A stretch of 64,000 bases of DNA from Xenopus tropicalis (Eukaryota > Chordata > Amphibia > Anura > Pipidae). Position numbers and translations under genes: made by a program. Location: NCBI RefSeq assembly GCF_000004195.4, contig NC_030680.2:150330045-150394044 (forward strand). Direction: 5' to 3'. The notes below the pieces were generated by a model, which saw only the letters and a program-made list of their open reading frames with translations, made no database searches and was not told the DNA's origin. Of this stretch, positions 23,570 to 34,148 are shown in pieces (within the stretch, counting starts at the first letter, position 1; each line of letters starts with the position of its first letter).

Positions 23570-23660
23570 TTTTAGATTGTAAGCTCTATGGGGTAGGGAT
23601 CACCATCCTCTCGTCCTTTTGACAAAAAGGACAAGAGGATGGTGCTATATAAATATACAT
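23570..23660 (+). repeat. SINE/L2-like tail containing a 44-bp palindrome
   Basis: 'attgtaagctctatggggta' and 'ggtgctatataaat' are the tail phrases also seen at 1-235 and 44.2 kb. Between them 23601-23644 is an almost perfect inverted repeat (caccatcctct...agaggatggtg) with no more than a few loop bases. Confidence 0.65.
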
Positions 23661-23684
23661 ATTTTTGCCCCTCTTTTTATTGTC

Positions 23685-24770
23685 AAAGGTTAAGGGGAAC
23701 TTCAGCCAAAAACGAAGGGAAAGGGACAGACACAGTGACAGTTACACATAACTATAAACCCAGTGAGAATGAGGGATGAATGGATATTGGGGAGTTGTAT
23801 CAGGAGTCAGAACCAGCAGTGCAGGGAAGGGAAAGGGACAGACACAGTGACAGTTACACATAACTATAAACCCAGTGAGAATGAGGGATGAATGGATATT
23901 GGGGAGTTGTATCAGGAGTCAGAACCAGCAGTGCAGGGAAGGGAAAGGGACAGACACAGTGACAGTTACACATAACTATAAACCCAGTGAGAATGAGGGA
24001 TGAATGGATATTGGGGAGTTGTATCAGGAGTCAGAACCAGCAGTGCAGGGAAGGGAAAGGGACAGACACAGTGACAGTTACACATAACTATAAACCCAGT
24101 GAGAATGAGGAATGAATGGATATTGGGGAGTTGTATCAGGAGTCAGAACCAGCAGTGCAGGGAAGGGAAAGGGACAGACACAGTGACAGTTACACATAAC
24201 TATAAACCCAGTGAGAATGAGGAATGAATGGGTATTGGGGAGTTGTATCAGGAGTCAGAACCAGCAGTGCAGAAAAGGGAAAGGGACAGACACAGTGACA
24301 GTTACACATAACTATAAACCCAGTGAGAATGAGGGATGAATGGGTATTGGGGAGTTGTATCAGGAGTCAGAACTAGCAGTGCAGGGAAGGGAAAGGGACA
24401 GACACAGTGACAGTTACACATAACTATAAACCCAGTGAGAATTAGGAATGAATGGATATTGGGGAGTTGTATCAGGAGTCAGAACTAGCAGTGCAGGGAA
24501 GGGAAAGGGACAGACACAGTGACAGTTACACATAACTATAAACCCAGTGAGAATGAGGAATGAATGGGTATTGGGGAGTTGTATCAGGAGTCAGAACCAG
24601 CAGTGCAGGGAAGGGAAAGGGACAGACACAGTGACAGTTACACATAACTATAAACCCAGTGAGAATGAGGAATGAATGGATATTGGGGAGTTGTATCAGG
24701 AGTCAGAACCAGCAGTGCAGAGAAGGGAAAGGGACAGAGACAGTGACAGTTACAAATAATTTTTAGGATT
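23685..24770 (-). repeat. 112-bp minisatellite family A, site 3, about 9.3 copies
   Basis: The left border 'ttaaggggaacttcagcc' is followed by about 9 units on the minus orientation, and the right border 'ggattgaaccctttaa' closes the element. The array therefore sits between MITE-like TTAA ends, as at site 2. One unit carries 'gcagaaaaggg' and two carry 'aactagcag'. Confidence 0.92.
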
Positions 24771-26114
24771 GAACCCTTTAAACACAAGCAGAGGCAGTTT
24801 AACTGGAGGAATGTGGTGGATTTAATTCCAAGAAAATAAATGTTTTTGTTTGTATTAAAGCTATTTCCCCTTTCAAGCTAAATGATTCACTCTGTGGGGC
24901 ATATATAAGTTGGGCAACTGATTGTGCCAAGCACTTCTAGTCGGGCCCCCCCACAACTTGCATTAAACAGCAGCATCCCTGATCTCTCCCACTATCTGTC
25001 ACTTTACGTTAGTGGTGGAAGGGAGTTGTGCCGCCGGTGACACAGCCCTGCTGCTAACTGAGGTATCAAACCATATTTGTTATTTAATGACATCACTACA
25101 TTTTTTAATGAATATTTCCAAGAAAAAGGGGAATGAGGGAAGATTATACGGAGAGCAGGGACCTCCCCCTAATTGAAACACTTTGGATCAGTCCATATTT
25201 ATATAGGGCAAAGCTATAGACACTGCCTATAGACTGGTGGGGGGGCATTGGTTCCCCTGGCAGCCATTAAAGTGTAGCGACTGGGTACAAGGTGCACTCT
25301 GGGTACAGAGAATGCAGGCAAAGTTGCGCTCCTATGGCAGCTCCCTTGGCATCAGTCTGCAGCGCCCATTCCTGTGCCACCCAGCAGATCAGGGAGCAAT
25401 TACAGACCCAGCGTCACATTATTTCACATTATAGAAGCTCCTGTCATTTCCCATCTCTTCCGTAAGGTCCGACCCCGCAGCAAAAATGCCACATTTTCTC
25501 TTTAATCCCAACAACAACAACAGACAGATACAGGAGCGTCTGCATCTCTCAGTTCCAGAAATAAGGTTGCTGGGAGTTGTTACAAGGATAATATAATGAG
25601 CCACTGTAGCCTATGGGGGTGCACAAAACATAGGCACAACATAGGAACATATTTGGGGGGGGGGGTTCAACCTTCTGGTTAAAATTAAGGACATTTACAT
25701 GGGATCAAGGACAACCCCTTTTTTCATGAAATATGCCTCTTTATGCACTTAAGGGTACTGCCCACCAAAGGCAGGGGACCCCCGCAGCTCAGGATCTATA
25801 GTGGTCTCCCTAAATGCGCACCGGCTACTGATGGCACTGCTATTTCTCTCCAATGGGGGGCGCTAACAATGCTGCCGCCAATCAAAACCAAACATTAAAG
25901 GGGCCATATCACCCTTGCTCCCTACCTCATTTGCCCTCAATCTCTAGCCAATCATCTCTTTAAATCGGAGTCTGCGGCTTTAAAGGCACGGCACTGCACC
26001 ATCGGGCCACCTACAGACTGGGCAGCATTGTATTGGGCCTGTAGCTGGCTATTTATGATCAAACCCTAGTTGCCAGGTAGGCATAATACACACACACAGT
26101 CCTTTATACCCAGT
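24771..26114. other. Mostly unique sequence
   Basis: No coding region recognised; frames at 25237-25604 overlap on both strands. A G-run lies at 25657-25666. From 25740 the sequence is GC-richer, without a repeat I can name. Confidence 0.35.
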
Positions 26115-26395
26115 AAGGTGCAATTAAAGTGGTTGCCCAATGAAAAAAAACCCCAATACACAGTCATTTTCACTTATTTTAAAAGTTATTTATTAATGTA
26201 ACTGAAACCAGCGTTTGTTTAGCCCTTTCTTCTACTTATGTTGCAGGAGTCAGGACCGGCAGTGCGTGCAGGGTACAAAAAAGGGATTGACCGATTAATA
26301 GAACTACATTTGCAAATAATGTTAGAATGATGGGATATTTGTTATTAGAAAGCTTTTATTCACTAGTCAGTTTTGGGGTTCATCACCTCTTTAAG
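26115..26395 (-). repeat. Possible unexpanded relative of the 112-bp array MITE
   Basis: 'caggagtcaggaccggcagt' and 'gcagggtacaaaaaaggga' (26246-26285) match one stretch of the family A unit ('caggagtcagaaccagcagt', 'gcagggaagggaaaggga') as a single copy. The block starts near 'ttaaagtggttgcccaa' and ends 'ttcatcacctctttaa', similar to T2-type ends. It may be the ancestral single-unit state. Confidence 0.45.
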
Positions 26396-27245
26396 CGCTT
26401 ATGGCCTGCGATCAGCCGTCCAATAAGGGGGCAACCTCAAAGGATGATTAACTTAATTGGAAATGGCCTAAAAGTGTCATGAATTCATGAAGTTATTGTT
26501 CAGAGCAGGGTTGGTTCCGACTCCTGAGCAGCGCCGGAAGATGCCCCATATTGATATCGAGCTTATAATCAGTGTTTAACAACCTCATTACGAGCAGCAT
26601 TAATTTGGAGTGAGCGACTCCCGAGTACAAACGTGGCTCCCCCCCCCCCTTTGGTTTATTGCCTGGCTGTGCGGCTGTGCACCGAGATAACCGGAATTCA
26701 TTTCCCCTTATCAGGAATGATGTGCAGCACCAGGTCGCTGGGATTGGGGGGGGGGGGGAACTAATGCATCCGCACGTCCTGCAGAGGTGGCACAGAAAGC
26801 TGCAATCCTGCGCCTTTTCTACGGTGAACTGGTAGCACCAGAATGATAACAATTAAACCGTAACTTGCCTCGGAATGAACAGAGCAACCCCAAGATCTAG
26901 GGGGCAATTAGAAGCCCCTCTTCTTATCTGTTTGTATGTTTCCCTGCCACTCTAGCCCCCCATAGTGCAATGCAGGCAGGTAGAAGGAAACTCAGAAAGG
27001 GTGATAGATACATGGAACAGCCTTCCAGCAGACATGGTGGGGCTATTACAGTTAAAGCAGAGTATTTGGGCCAACTGATTCTTTACCACCAAAGCAGTCA
27101 GTCTGGTAATTTCTTGTACCTTACAATTAATCCTAATGAGTTAATTTGAGGCTGAACAGAAGACAAAGCCAGAGATAGAGAGCGGGGAGACCCCCGGCGG
27201 TGCCAGCTCCAGCTCCTGTAAGCAGGGTCTTAGCAGTAAGTGAGC
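26396..27245. other. Intron 2 sequence of cacna2d3 nearest exon 2
   Basis: Unique sequence with AT blocks near 26445-26500 ('gatgattaacttaattgg') and C/G runs at 26638-26650 and 26748-26758. About 26995-27120 ('gatagatacatggaacagcc') resembles a frog dispersed-repeat phrase, not named with confidence. Assignment as intron follows from the exon 2 donor at 27246-27251. Confidence 0.5.
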
Positions 27246-27251
27246 ACTTAC

Positions 27252-27333
27252 CTTCTGCAGGAGCTGGGAACCCGAGTACTTGGCTGCTATCGATTTGATC
27301 TCGCCGCCAAATGCCGAGGCCCATAGCTTCACC
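27252..27333 (-). CDS. cacna2d3: cacna2d3 exon 2 (calcium channel alpha2delta-3 subunit)
   Basis: The 82-nt exon reads, on the minus strand, VKLWASAFGGEIKSIAA and then KYSGSQLLQK, the start of the mature ectodomain of the alpha2delta-3 auxiliary subunit of voltage-gated calcium channels. The alpha2delta-4 sequence differs at several of these residues, so type 3 is favoured. The acceptor is 'tgtcttgcttgcag' behind a pyrimidine tract, and the donor is GTAAGT (27251-27246). The exon opens with one base (G) that completes the codon split from exon 1 and closes on a full AAG codon. Alpha2delta proteins are secretory, membrane-anchored subunits that raise channel surface density and modulate gating. 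Exon 3 was not found to the left, as expected if intron 2 is long. Protein identity rests on memory of the vertebrate sequence. Confidence 0.92.
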
Positions 27334-27862
27334 CTGCAAGCAAGACACAGAGAGAAGCGTAAGCCGGCAGCAGCGGCAGCAGTTTGGCTCTTGGGCTCTG
27401 GAGCGAAACAGCTGAGATTTGTATTTTTGTACCAGCACAGCAAAGCCGCCGCAGTGGCAGCAGCAGCAGCAGCCTCCAACCCAGCAGATAAGGCCCCAGT
27501 TTAACATCTGCTGCAACGGCGACAAACCATTATCAGCCCTGATTGCTAGTTCTGCACCATTCGCTCGCCTTCCCGAAAAATACCCTTTTTTTTATTATTA
27601 TTATTCTCCCCCCCCCCCCCTTGGTAACAAATGAACCGGAGGCAAACGGGCAACTGCGGCAGCCGAAAAAAACAAAAACATCTAGAAATGTATCGCAGGG
27701 TCGGAGACGCTACGGCGCCCGGTGTGCCGCATCAGTGCATTTCATGGGATGCTAACAGAGGAGGGGGTAATGGGGATAAAAAAATCTGCGGCAAACTTGG
27801 TGCACCGCGGGGCAAGTTCATGGCTCGTGAAATCCATGCAGCGCCGTTCACCTGTCACTTAC
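27334..27862 (-). other. cacna2d3: cacna2d3 intron 1 (529 bp)
   Basis: Bounded by GTAAGT (27862-27857) and a pyrimidine-rich acceptor ending in AG (27335-27334), phase 2. It contains a CAG/CTG-rich patch (27455-27475), a T-run with TTATTATTATT and a C-run (27586-27622). Long open frames that run through it on either strand are not coding. Confidence 0.85.
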
Positions 27863-27981
27863 ATGGATAAGGGGATATGCTGCTCCGATCCGGCCGCCCC
27901 ACCAAGCATGGCATTGGGGGCAACACAGAAGCAAAAGAAAGGAATCCACAAAGAATGGAAAATGGTCCCAATTTGGGGCAT
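27863..27981 (-). CDS. cacna2d3: cacna2d3 exon 1, coding part (start codon and signal peptide)
   Basis: The 119 coding nt give 39 codons plus AT. The start is the first ATG after an in-frame TAA (28104-28102, 41 codons upstream), in the context accaaaATGc. The N-terminus is a signal peptide: MPQIGT, then the hydrophobic core LWIPFFCFCV, then a small-residue stretch MLGGAAG before SEQHIPLS. Cleavage is plausible near AAG/SE. The final AT joins the G of exon 2 to make ATG (Met40), then VKLW, so splice phase and protein agree. The core IPLS-x-VKLW matches the family junction. A second in-frame ATG (codon 25) is possible but would lose most of the signal core. The exon's 5' end is not fixed. This short exon is easy to miss because its open frame is under 200 nt. 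Confidence 0.85.
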
Positions 27982-29460
27982 TTTGGTGGTCGCTCCTGAT
28001 CCCAGGAATGAAAAGGAAAGGCAGCAGTTCCTCGGCAGAGTTGCTCGCTCCCTGGCTTTCCCCCTCAGCAGCCGGAGACTCGCAGAGATCAGAGTTGCCC
28101 GTTAATCATTGGGGCAACTGCTAAGAGAGTACCGGGAGTGGGAATTTGCAAACTATTGTGTCCTTGGTAACAGGAAGCGTGGCGGCAGCGGCGGTGGTGC
28201 TGGTGTCACTGTTGCAGCCGGAGGATGGAGTTGGAGGACTCTGCAGTGAGCGCTGCTCGCGTCTGTCTTCACTCCAGTGACCTCCTGGAAGCCCAAAGTG
28301 CCCTTAGCTGGAAGGAAGCAGACTCTATTGATTCCCAATGTGCAGCTGCCTTCGCTCAATTACTGCTCACTTCCCAAATGGAAAAAGCTGCCTAGAGGAG
28401 CGCTCCTTTATGCTCCCTTTCACCTCCAGCCCTCGGAGCCCCCTCTCCAGCCATGTGGAGCCGCTTCACTGAAGCAAAGGGCACATTAATGGGAAAGTGC
28501 TGACAATCGACAAGGAGAAATAAAAAAAAAAAAAAAAACAACTTATGGGAGATGGAGCGAAAGAAAAAGGGGGGGGGATTAAAGTCAAGAGGGGCAAGTA
28601 CTAAAACGGAAAGGGGGGGTGTGAATAAAACAGATGAAGAGGGTCCGTGGCCAGCGAATCTTCATAGAGGGTTGCCCGCTGAATACTTGCCGGTGGTGTC
28701 AAGATAACAATGACTCCGGGGGGAGGCGATGGGGGGGGTTAGGATGACACAAGGGACAGTAAACACCCACCGTTAAGTTGTTTTCTCTCTTCCCCCCCCC
28801 ACCCTTCCCAGTTCATTGGAAGCTATGCTGCAGAACAGCCCTTGCCGAGGAGGAGGCAGCGGCAGCCGGCACACTGGGAAAGTGAAGCGGAGGATGGAGC
28901 CCTCGCCGATCACTCATGGTGGGATCCGACCGTGCACTTTCGCTCGTTAAAGCATGTCCCCCCCACCGCCGCTCGTCTTATATTCTCCACTTCCAGGGTT
29001 CCGTTCCCCCTCAGCCGCCGGCTATACCCTGCACTCAGGCTGGGGTGGGGGGGGGGGATTAAAAGGCTTTCTGTAGGGAAGGAAATGCAGTATGGCTGAA
29101 TCAATGCCGGATAAGTGACTCCAGCGCATGAATAAATCATTCATTTGGGAAGCAGGAGGAATCCCTGGGCTAAAGTCAGGGCTACATTACAAGCCGTCGG
29201 CCCCTTGGCTTCTCTTCTTTATTCATTTCTTGGCTACTTTTTGCTGTTTGTTGACACGGCGTGGCTCATTCCCCCTACCCAAGTCCAGGTCTGTTTGCCG
29301 GCAGCCGGGCATCGGCGCTAATGATGTTTGTAGAGAGACGGCAAATAGCATCGGGGAAGTCTCCCGTGTCCTGGAACCACTTCAGCTCTGCGTGCCGCTA
29401 CTGCTTCCCAGCTGTGCCAGGCTGAATGCTGGGAGATGTAGTTCCGGTACCTATATCTGA
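27982..29460 (-). promoter_or_regulatory. cacna2d3: GC-rich 5' region of cacna2d3 (putative CpG-island promoter)
   Basis: Directly upstream of the start codon on the minus strand. Composition is GC- and CpG-richer than most of the window, for example GGCGGCAGCGGCGGTGG at 28180-28196. It also has A17 near 28520, G-runs at 28569-28577 and 29045-29058, and a C-run at 28793-28801. I see no convincing TATA box, as in CpG-island promoters. 'atgctgggagatgtagttcc' (29427-29446) is a reverse match to the ACTACA..TCCCAGCAT motif bound by ZNF143/THAP11-type factors. The transcription start is not determined. Confidence 0.5.
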
Positions 29461-29764
29461 ATTAGAGAATCAAGTCAGATCTTTCAGTTCAGATGCATTC
29501 GGAATCGGACCATAATGAGGGGGGTAGTCAATTAATCATTAGGGGGATCACTATCTAATACTGGGAGCTCAGGGTTAAATCACTGATAAAGTAGTGAAGG
29601 ACTGAAACTGACTTCCAGCAGGTGTGGCACAACCACAATTGCAAGAATATAATAAGGGTTTAGAGTTCATCTTCATTACTGTATAGCATATCCATTTATA
29701 TATTTCCATTACTACATATGAAATCTGCTGTGTCATTTTACTTTCATATTGCTGTATTGCACTT
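29461..29764. other. Unassigned sequence
   Basis: AT-rich, no repeat or coding signal found before the 104-bp array. Confidence 0.3.
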
Positions 29765-30512
29765 CCTACCCATATGTATAAATACAAATATACAGAGAGG
29801 GAATGTTCTGGGCACACAATAAGCGGTACCCCCATACTGTACTGTCTAAGGGAAACACTATGGCACCCCCTACCCATATGTATAAATACAAATATACAGA
29901 GAAGGAATGTTCTGGGCACACAATAAGCTGTACCCCCATACTGTACTGTCTAAGGGAAACACTATGGCACCCCCTACCCATATGTATAAATACAAATATA
30001 CAGAGAAGGAATGTTCTGGGCACACAATAAGCTGTACCCCCATACTGTACTGTCTAAGGGAAACACTATGGCACCCCCTACCCATATGTATAAATACAAA
30101 TATACAGAGAAGGAATGTTCTGGGCACACAATAAGCTGTACCCCCATACTGTACTGTCTAAGGGAAACACTATGGCACCCCCTACCCATATGTATAAATA
30201 CAAATATACAGAGAAGGAATGTTCTGGGCACACAATAAGCTGTACCCCCATACTGTACTGTCTAAGGGAAACACTATGGCACCCCCTACCCATATGTATA
30301 AATACAAATATACAGAGAGGGAATGTTCTGGGCACACAATAAGCTGTACCCCCATACTGTACTGTCTAAGGGAAACACTATGGCACCCCCTACCCATATG
30401 TATAAATACAAATATACAGAGAAGGAATGTTCTGGGCACACAATAAGCTGTACCCCCATACTGTACTGTCTAAGGGAAACACTATGGCACCTCCTGCCCA
30501 TATGTATAAATA
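29765..30512 (+). repeat. 104-bp minisatellite family C, site 2, about 7.2 copies
   Basis: Same unit and orientation as 22502-23370. The gaga(g/a)gg variants run G,A,A,A,A,G,A, compared with G,A,A,A,G,A,A,A at site 1. The first unit has a private change (aagcggtacc). Flanks differ from site 1 on both sides. Confidence 0.95.
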
Positions 30513-31085
30513 CAAAAATCTCAAACTAATTTTAATCTTGTTTGCTTCAAAACCCACATGGTACCGGTCATCTGCACCAGAGGTCAATTAATTATTGGAT
30601 AAAATGCAATATACGGCAGATCAAAAGGCTGCACAAAAACGAGGGCGGCGAGGGCTGCTGGAAGGAATCGATTAAGCGATGGAGAAACAACTGACCAAAG
30701 GGGAAAGGGGAAATAAGCTGACGGGTGGATATTTTATTACACGCTAGAGGAAAGCTGACATTAACGTGGATTACACGCTGCTCAGGTTTGCTTGGGATGA
30801 GCGCGTTCTTGTGTTTTATGGGTGACATTGCACAAACCTAATCTTGAATATCTATTAATCAGAGTGCGGCCCCCCCAGGTGCTGATACTCTGCCCCTAAA
30901 CCTACACATCTATTTAACTTTCCCCTAAAGAGAAAAGACTGGGCCTCATTTGCCAAAATAGAAGAGCAATTTGCCAAGTTTTTCCCACAATTCAGTTTGA
31001 GAGCGTGTCACTGCCCCTGCTGCAGCATGTAGCGCCCACTGCTGGCCAATCCACTCATACCGGCCAAAGCACTTTTTGATCATTG
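30513..31085. other. Unassigned unique sequence
   Basis: No repeat unit. 30600-30840 is mixed-composition unique sequence that could be conserved non-coding DNA upstream of cacna2d3; there is no direct evidence. Confidence 0.3.
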
Positions 31086-31088
31086 TAA

Positions 31089-31402
31089 AGGTCCCCATAC
31101 ACAGTCCGATTGTAGCTGCCGATATGGGTCCCTTAGACCAATTTGGCAGCTAATCGGCCGGTGTATGGGCACTACCGACAGGCCTGCCTGATTGGGCAGG
31201 TTAGAAAATCTAGTCGGATCGGGGACCGCATCAGCTCGTTGATGCGGTCCCCAGACCAACTTTTCCTATGCCCGTCGCTTTAATTCGATCATTTGGCCTG
31301 GATTCTCCCCATATCGCCCACCCATAGGTGGGGATATCGGGAGACGACCCGCTCATTTGGCGTCATTGCCAAGAAAACGGATCGGCCCGTGTATGGGGAC
31401 CG
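31089..31402. mobile_element. PIF/Harbinger-like MITE (CCATACAC family), copy 1
   Basis: Left end 'aggtccccatacac' pairs with right end 'gtgtatggggacc'. TAA flanks both sides (31086-31088 and 31403-31405), the 3-bp duplication typical of PIF/Harbinger. 'gctgccgatatgggtccctt' and 'cccacccataggtggggata' recur in copy 2. Confidence 0.75.
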
Positions 31403-31440
31403 TAAGAGCTGAATTTCTATCCCAGCTCTGTAAAGGGGAC

Positions 31441-31716
31441 TAGGGAAGCACCAAATCCAGGATTCGGCCTTTATCAGCAGGATCCGGATTCAGCCCAATC
31501 CCTGCCTCTGGCCAAACCGAATCGGAATCCTTAATATCATGTGACGTTTTGTGACACAAACACGGAAGTTTTTTGCTGCGCCTATGGTTGTCATTAACCC
31601 TTCCTTGGCCTCATTTGCATATGCAAATTAGGATTCCGTTCCGTATTCGGCCCAGATCTTTCACGAAGGTTCAGGGTTCGGCTAAATCCCAAAATAGCAG
31701 ATTCAGTGCATCCCTA
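31441..31716. mobile_element. hAT-type MITE (TAGGGATGCACC family)
   Basis: Left end 'tagggaagcaccaaatcc' and right end 'attcagtgcatccctaa' are inverted. The interior has 'gattcggcc' and 'ccgaatcggaatcc' and an ATTTGCATATGCAAAT palindrome (31614-31629). Decayed relatives lie at 1112-1200 and 4745-4860. Confidence 0.7.
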
Positions 31717-31760
31717 AAGGGGACTGTTCATTGGCTCTCCTTGCACCCATATCACTCCAC

Positions 31761-32124
31761 AAGGTGCCTATACACAGGCCGATTCTACTGCCGATATCGG
31801 TCCCTTAGACCGCCTTGGCAGCTTATCGGTGTGTATAGGCACTAACGATGGGCCTGCCCGACCGATATCTGGCCTGAAATTGGCCAGATATTGATTAGGA
31901 AGGTTTAAAAATTTAGTCAGATCGGAGACCTCATCGGCTTGTTGATCCGGTCCCCGAACCGACTGCGCCTACACCCGTCGTTCTAACTTGATTGTTTGGC
32001 CCCAGGGCCAAAAGACCAAATTAGCCTGATATCGCCCACCCGTAGGTGGGGATATCGGAAGAAGATCCGCTCGCTTGGCGATCTCACCAAGCAAGCAGAT
32101 CTCAGCATGTATGGCCACCTTAAG
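31761..32124. mobile_element. PIF/Harbinger-like MITE (CCATACAC family), copy 2
   Basis: 'aaggtgcctatacacaggcc' opens and 'gtatggccacctt' closes. The interior matches copy 1 ('gctgccgatatcggtccctt', 'cccgtaggtggggatatcgg'). It is more diverged than copy 1. Confidence 0.7.
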
Positions 32125-32482
32125 TCACACCCAATGGGGCAAACACACCAGCCGCAGCTCTATTAAGGGCAGGAGTCGGGGCAAGCACTTGGCATTTTAC
32201 CTGGCACAGATTACCACCTTCTCTTTGTACCAAGGTCAGGATCAATAGGAACCACACTGGAAATACAGGATATACTGGGATAAGCTGTAAGGATTGTGCC
32301 GTTTATAGGGGCATCCAGAGTTTGGTGCAAATTTAAAATATAATAAAAATAAAATAAGCCCTCACCCATGCCAGTGCGGCTCTGTGATTGTAGATCCACT
32401 TGATCCTGATACTCACCCCTCTGGTTTATGTAAGCTCTTGTGCCAAGCCTCTATATCTCTCTTAGCATACTCTGTTGTGACG
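32125..32482. other. Unassigned sequence
   Basis: No repeat or gene recognised. Confidence 0.3.
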
Positions 32483-32905
32483 CATAAGTTGTACAATGGC
32501 CTAATCTAAGCAACTTTTCAGTTGGTCTTCATTATTTATTTTGTAGTTTGGCATTTTTTTGCCATCTTCTTCAGACTCTTTGCAGCTTTCAAATGGGGGT
32601 CAGTGACCCCGGCAGCCAAACCCTATTGCTCTGTGAGGCTCCAGTTTTATTGTTACTTTTTATTCCTTATCTTTCCATTTAGCCCCTTGCCTATTCCTAT
32701 TCCAGTCTCTCATTGCAACTTTACCTTAGCAAGTCCCTGGTTGCTAAGATAGTTTGGACCCTAGCAACCAGATAACAGCTAAAATTCCGAATTGGAGAAT
32801 TGCTGAACAAATAGTAATATAAGTAAAAAAAATCACAAATAATAAAAATTAAATTAAACCAATTGCAAACTGTCTCAGACCATCACTCTCTATGTTAACA
32901 GCCCC
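32483..32905. mobile_element. T2/Kolobok-like MITE, ends decayed
   Basis: It carries 'ctaagcaacttttcagttgg', 'caaatgggggtcagtgaccc' and 'ccctggttgctaagatag', in the same order as the 8.6-9.4 kb elements. Terminal TTAA motifs are not intact. Confidence 0.75.
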
Positions 32906-32964
32906 ATTAATGCCTCAAACTATCAATATATATATAGCAATAAATATTTTATTTAGTTTATTTA

Positions 32965-33112
32965 AGGCTAATGCCACACGAGGCGTAGGGCTGAAATTTT
33001 CGGCAAGCGGAAAAACGCTTGCCAAAAATTCAGCCCTACGCCTGCTACTTGTGCCTGCACCCGAATGAATGGGATATGCTCGGGTTAAGGCACATGTAGC
33101 CGATATGGGGTT
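32965..33112. mobile_element. Palindromic MITE half (GCCACACGAGGCG family)
   Basis: It starts 'aaggctaatgccacacgagg'. 'ggcgtagggctgaa' and 'ttcagccctacgcc' form a long hairpin around 'aaaaacgc'. The right terminus is missing, cut by the TA repeat at 33126. Confidence 0.6.
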
Positions 33113-33123
33113 CGGTGTATCCC

Positions 33124-33125
<2 letters not shown>

Positions 33126-33160
<35 letters not shown>

Positions 33161-33192
33161 TATTATATTATATATATATTAATATATATATC
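33126..33192. repeat. TA microsatellite
   Basis: Run of (TA)n with ATT interruptions; self-complementary. Confidence 0.9.
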
Positions 33193-33815
33193 TCAAGAAA
33201 GAACTTCCCCTTTAAACCACAGCGAAATGTAAGCAGCGCGTCCCCTCCTTACGGGGATGAGATAACATCTGTAAAACGTTATTACCCACACGCTGTATCC
33301 CCCGCAGCGCGGTGACGCGGCCCGTGAACAAACGCGCTCTGATTGGAGTTTAGAAGCGGTGGATTGGAAGAGACATGATTTTATTTTCATATGCATTGGT
33401 TTGTGGATAACTCCAGCAGCGCAGCACAATGAAGCCTGAAAGGCAACAGATTCCTATCAGAAAATGCTGCAGGAGATCTTTAAAGGGATGTCGGTGCCAA
33501 CGTTAAGGGTGCTCGCCTGGCAATGCACAGAATTATGTACAGCAGGGAAAATCCTCATTCCAAGAGGGATCCTGGATCAGTATTGTACTAGGTGTATCAA
33601 TAGAAAACCTGTATTTTCTCCCTCACTAAGAAATCATCCGGCCCTTCCTTATAGCAACACTGTCATGGGAAAACCCATCAGTTTGTTACAAACCCATCAG
33701 TTCATAGAGCTTCTCCAGCAGAATCCTGCATTGTAATCTGTTTTTCCCATGGGGCTAGCCATATTCTTCATTTCCCAGGGTGCCACAGCCATGTGACCTG
33801 TGCTCTGATAAACTT
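33193..33815. other. Unassigned unique sequence
   Basis: The GC-rich start (33230-33350) has several CpGs. There is no supported gene. Confidence 0.3.
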
Positions 33816-34102
33816 CACTCACACTTTACTGCTGCGCTGCAAGTTGGAGTGATATCCCCCCCCCCCCTCACCCCCAGCAGCCGATCAGCAGAACAATGGG
33901 AAGGGAGCAAGATAGCAGCTCCCAGTAGGTATCAGAATAGCACTCAATAGTAAGAAATCCAAGTCCGGCTTGGGACTCCTCCAGTTACATGGGAGTAGGA
34001 GAAACAATAGGTTAGCTGAAAGCAGTTCTAATGTGTAGCGCTGGCTGAAAGCTCAGACTCAGGCACACTTTACTGCTGCGCTGCAAGTTGGAGCTTCCCT
34101 TT
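33816..34102. repeat. Second copy of the 242-bp dispersed repeat
   Basis: Matches 5512-5900: 'cagctcccagtaggtatcag', 'aatccaagtccggcttggga', 'gcgctggctgaaagctcaga'. It starts and ends with 'cacactttactgctgcgctg', so the ends are tandem-like. Confidence 0.75.
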
Positions 34103-34148
34103 TCTCTCTGTAACAACCTCCCCTTACAAGAAAGGATGGTTTCTGTTA

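Noticed and set aside
27133..27525. 130-codon minus-strand frame over exon 2, and plus-strand frames at 27419-28105
   Set aside because: They read cacna2d3 exon 2 in the wrong frame or cross introns and UTR; splice sites and protein identity support the exon model.
29128..29460. 110-codon plus-strand frame near the GC-rich block
   Set aside because: No domain or splice support, and it lies antisense to the cacna2d3 promoter region.
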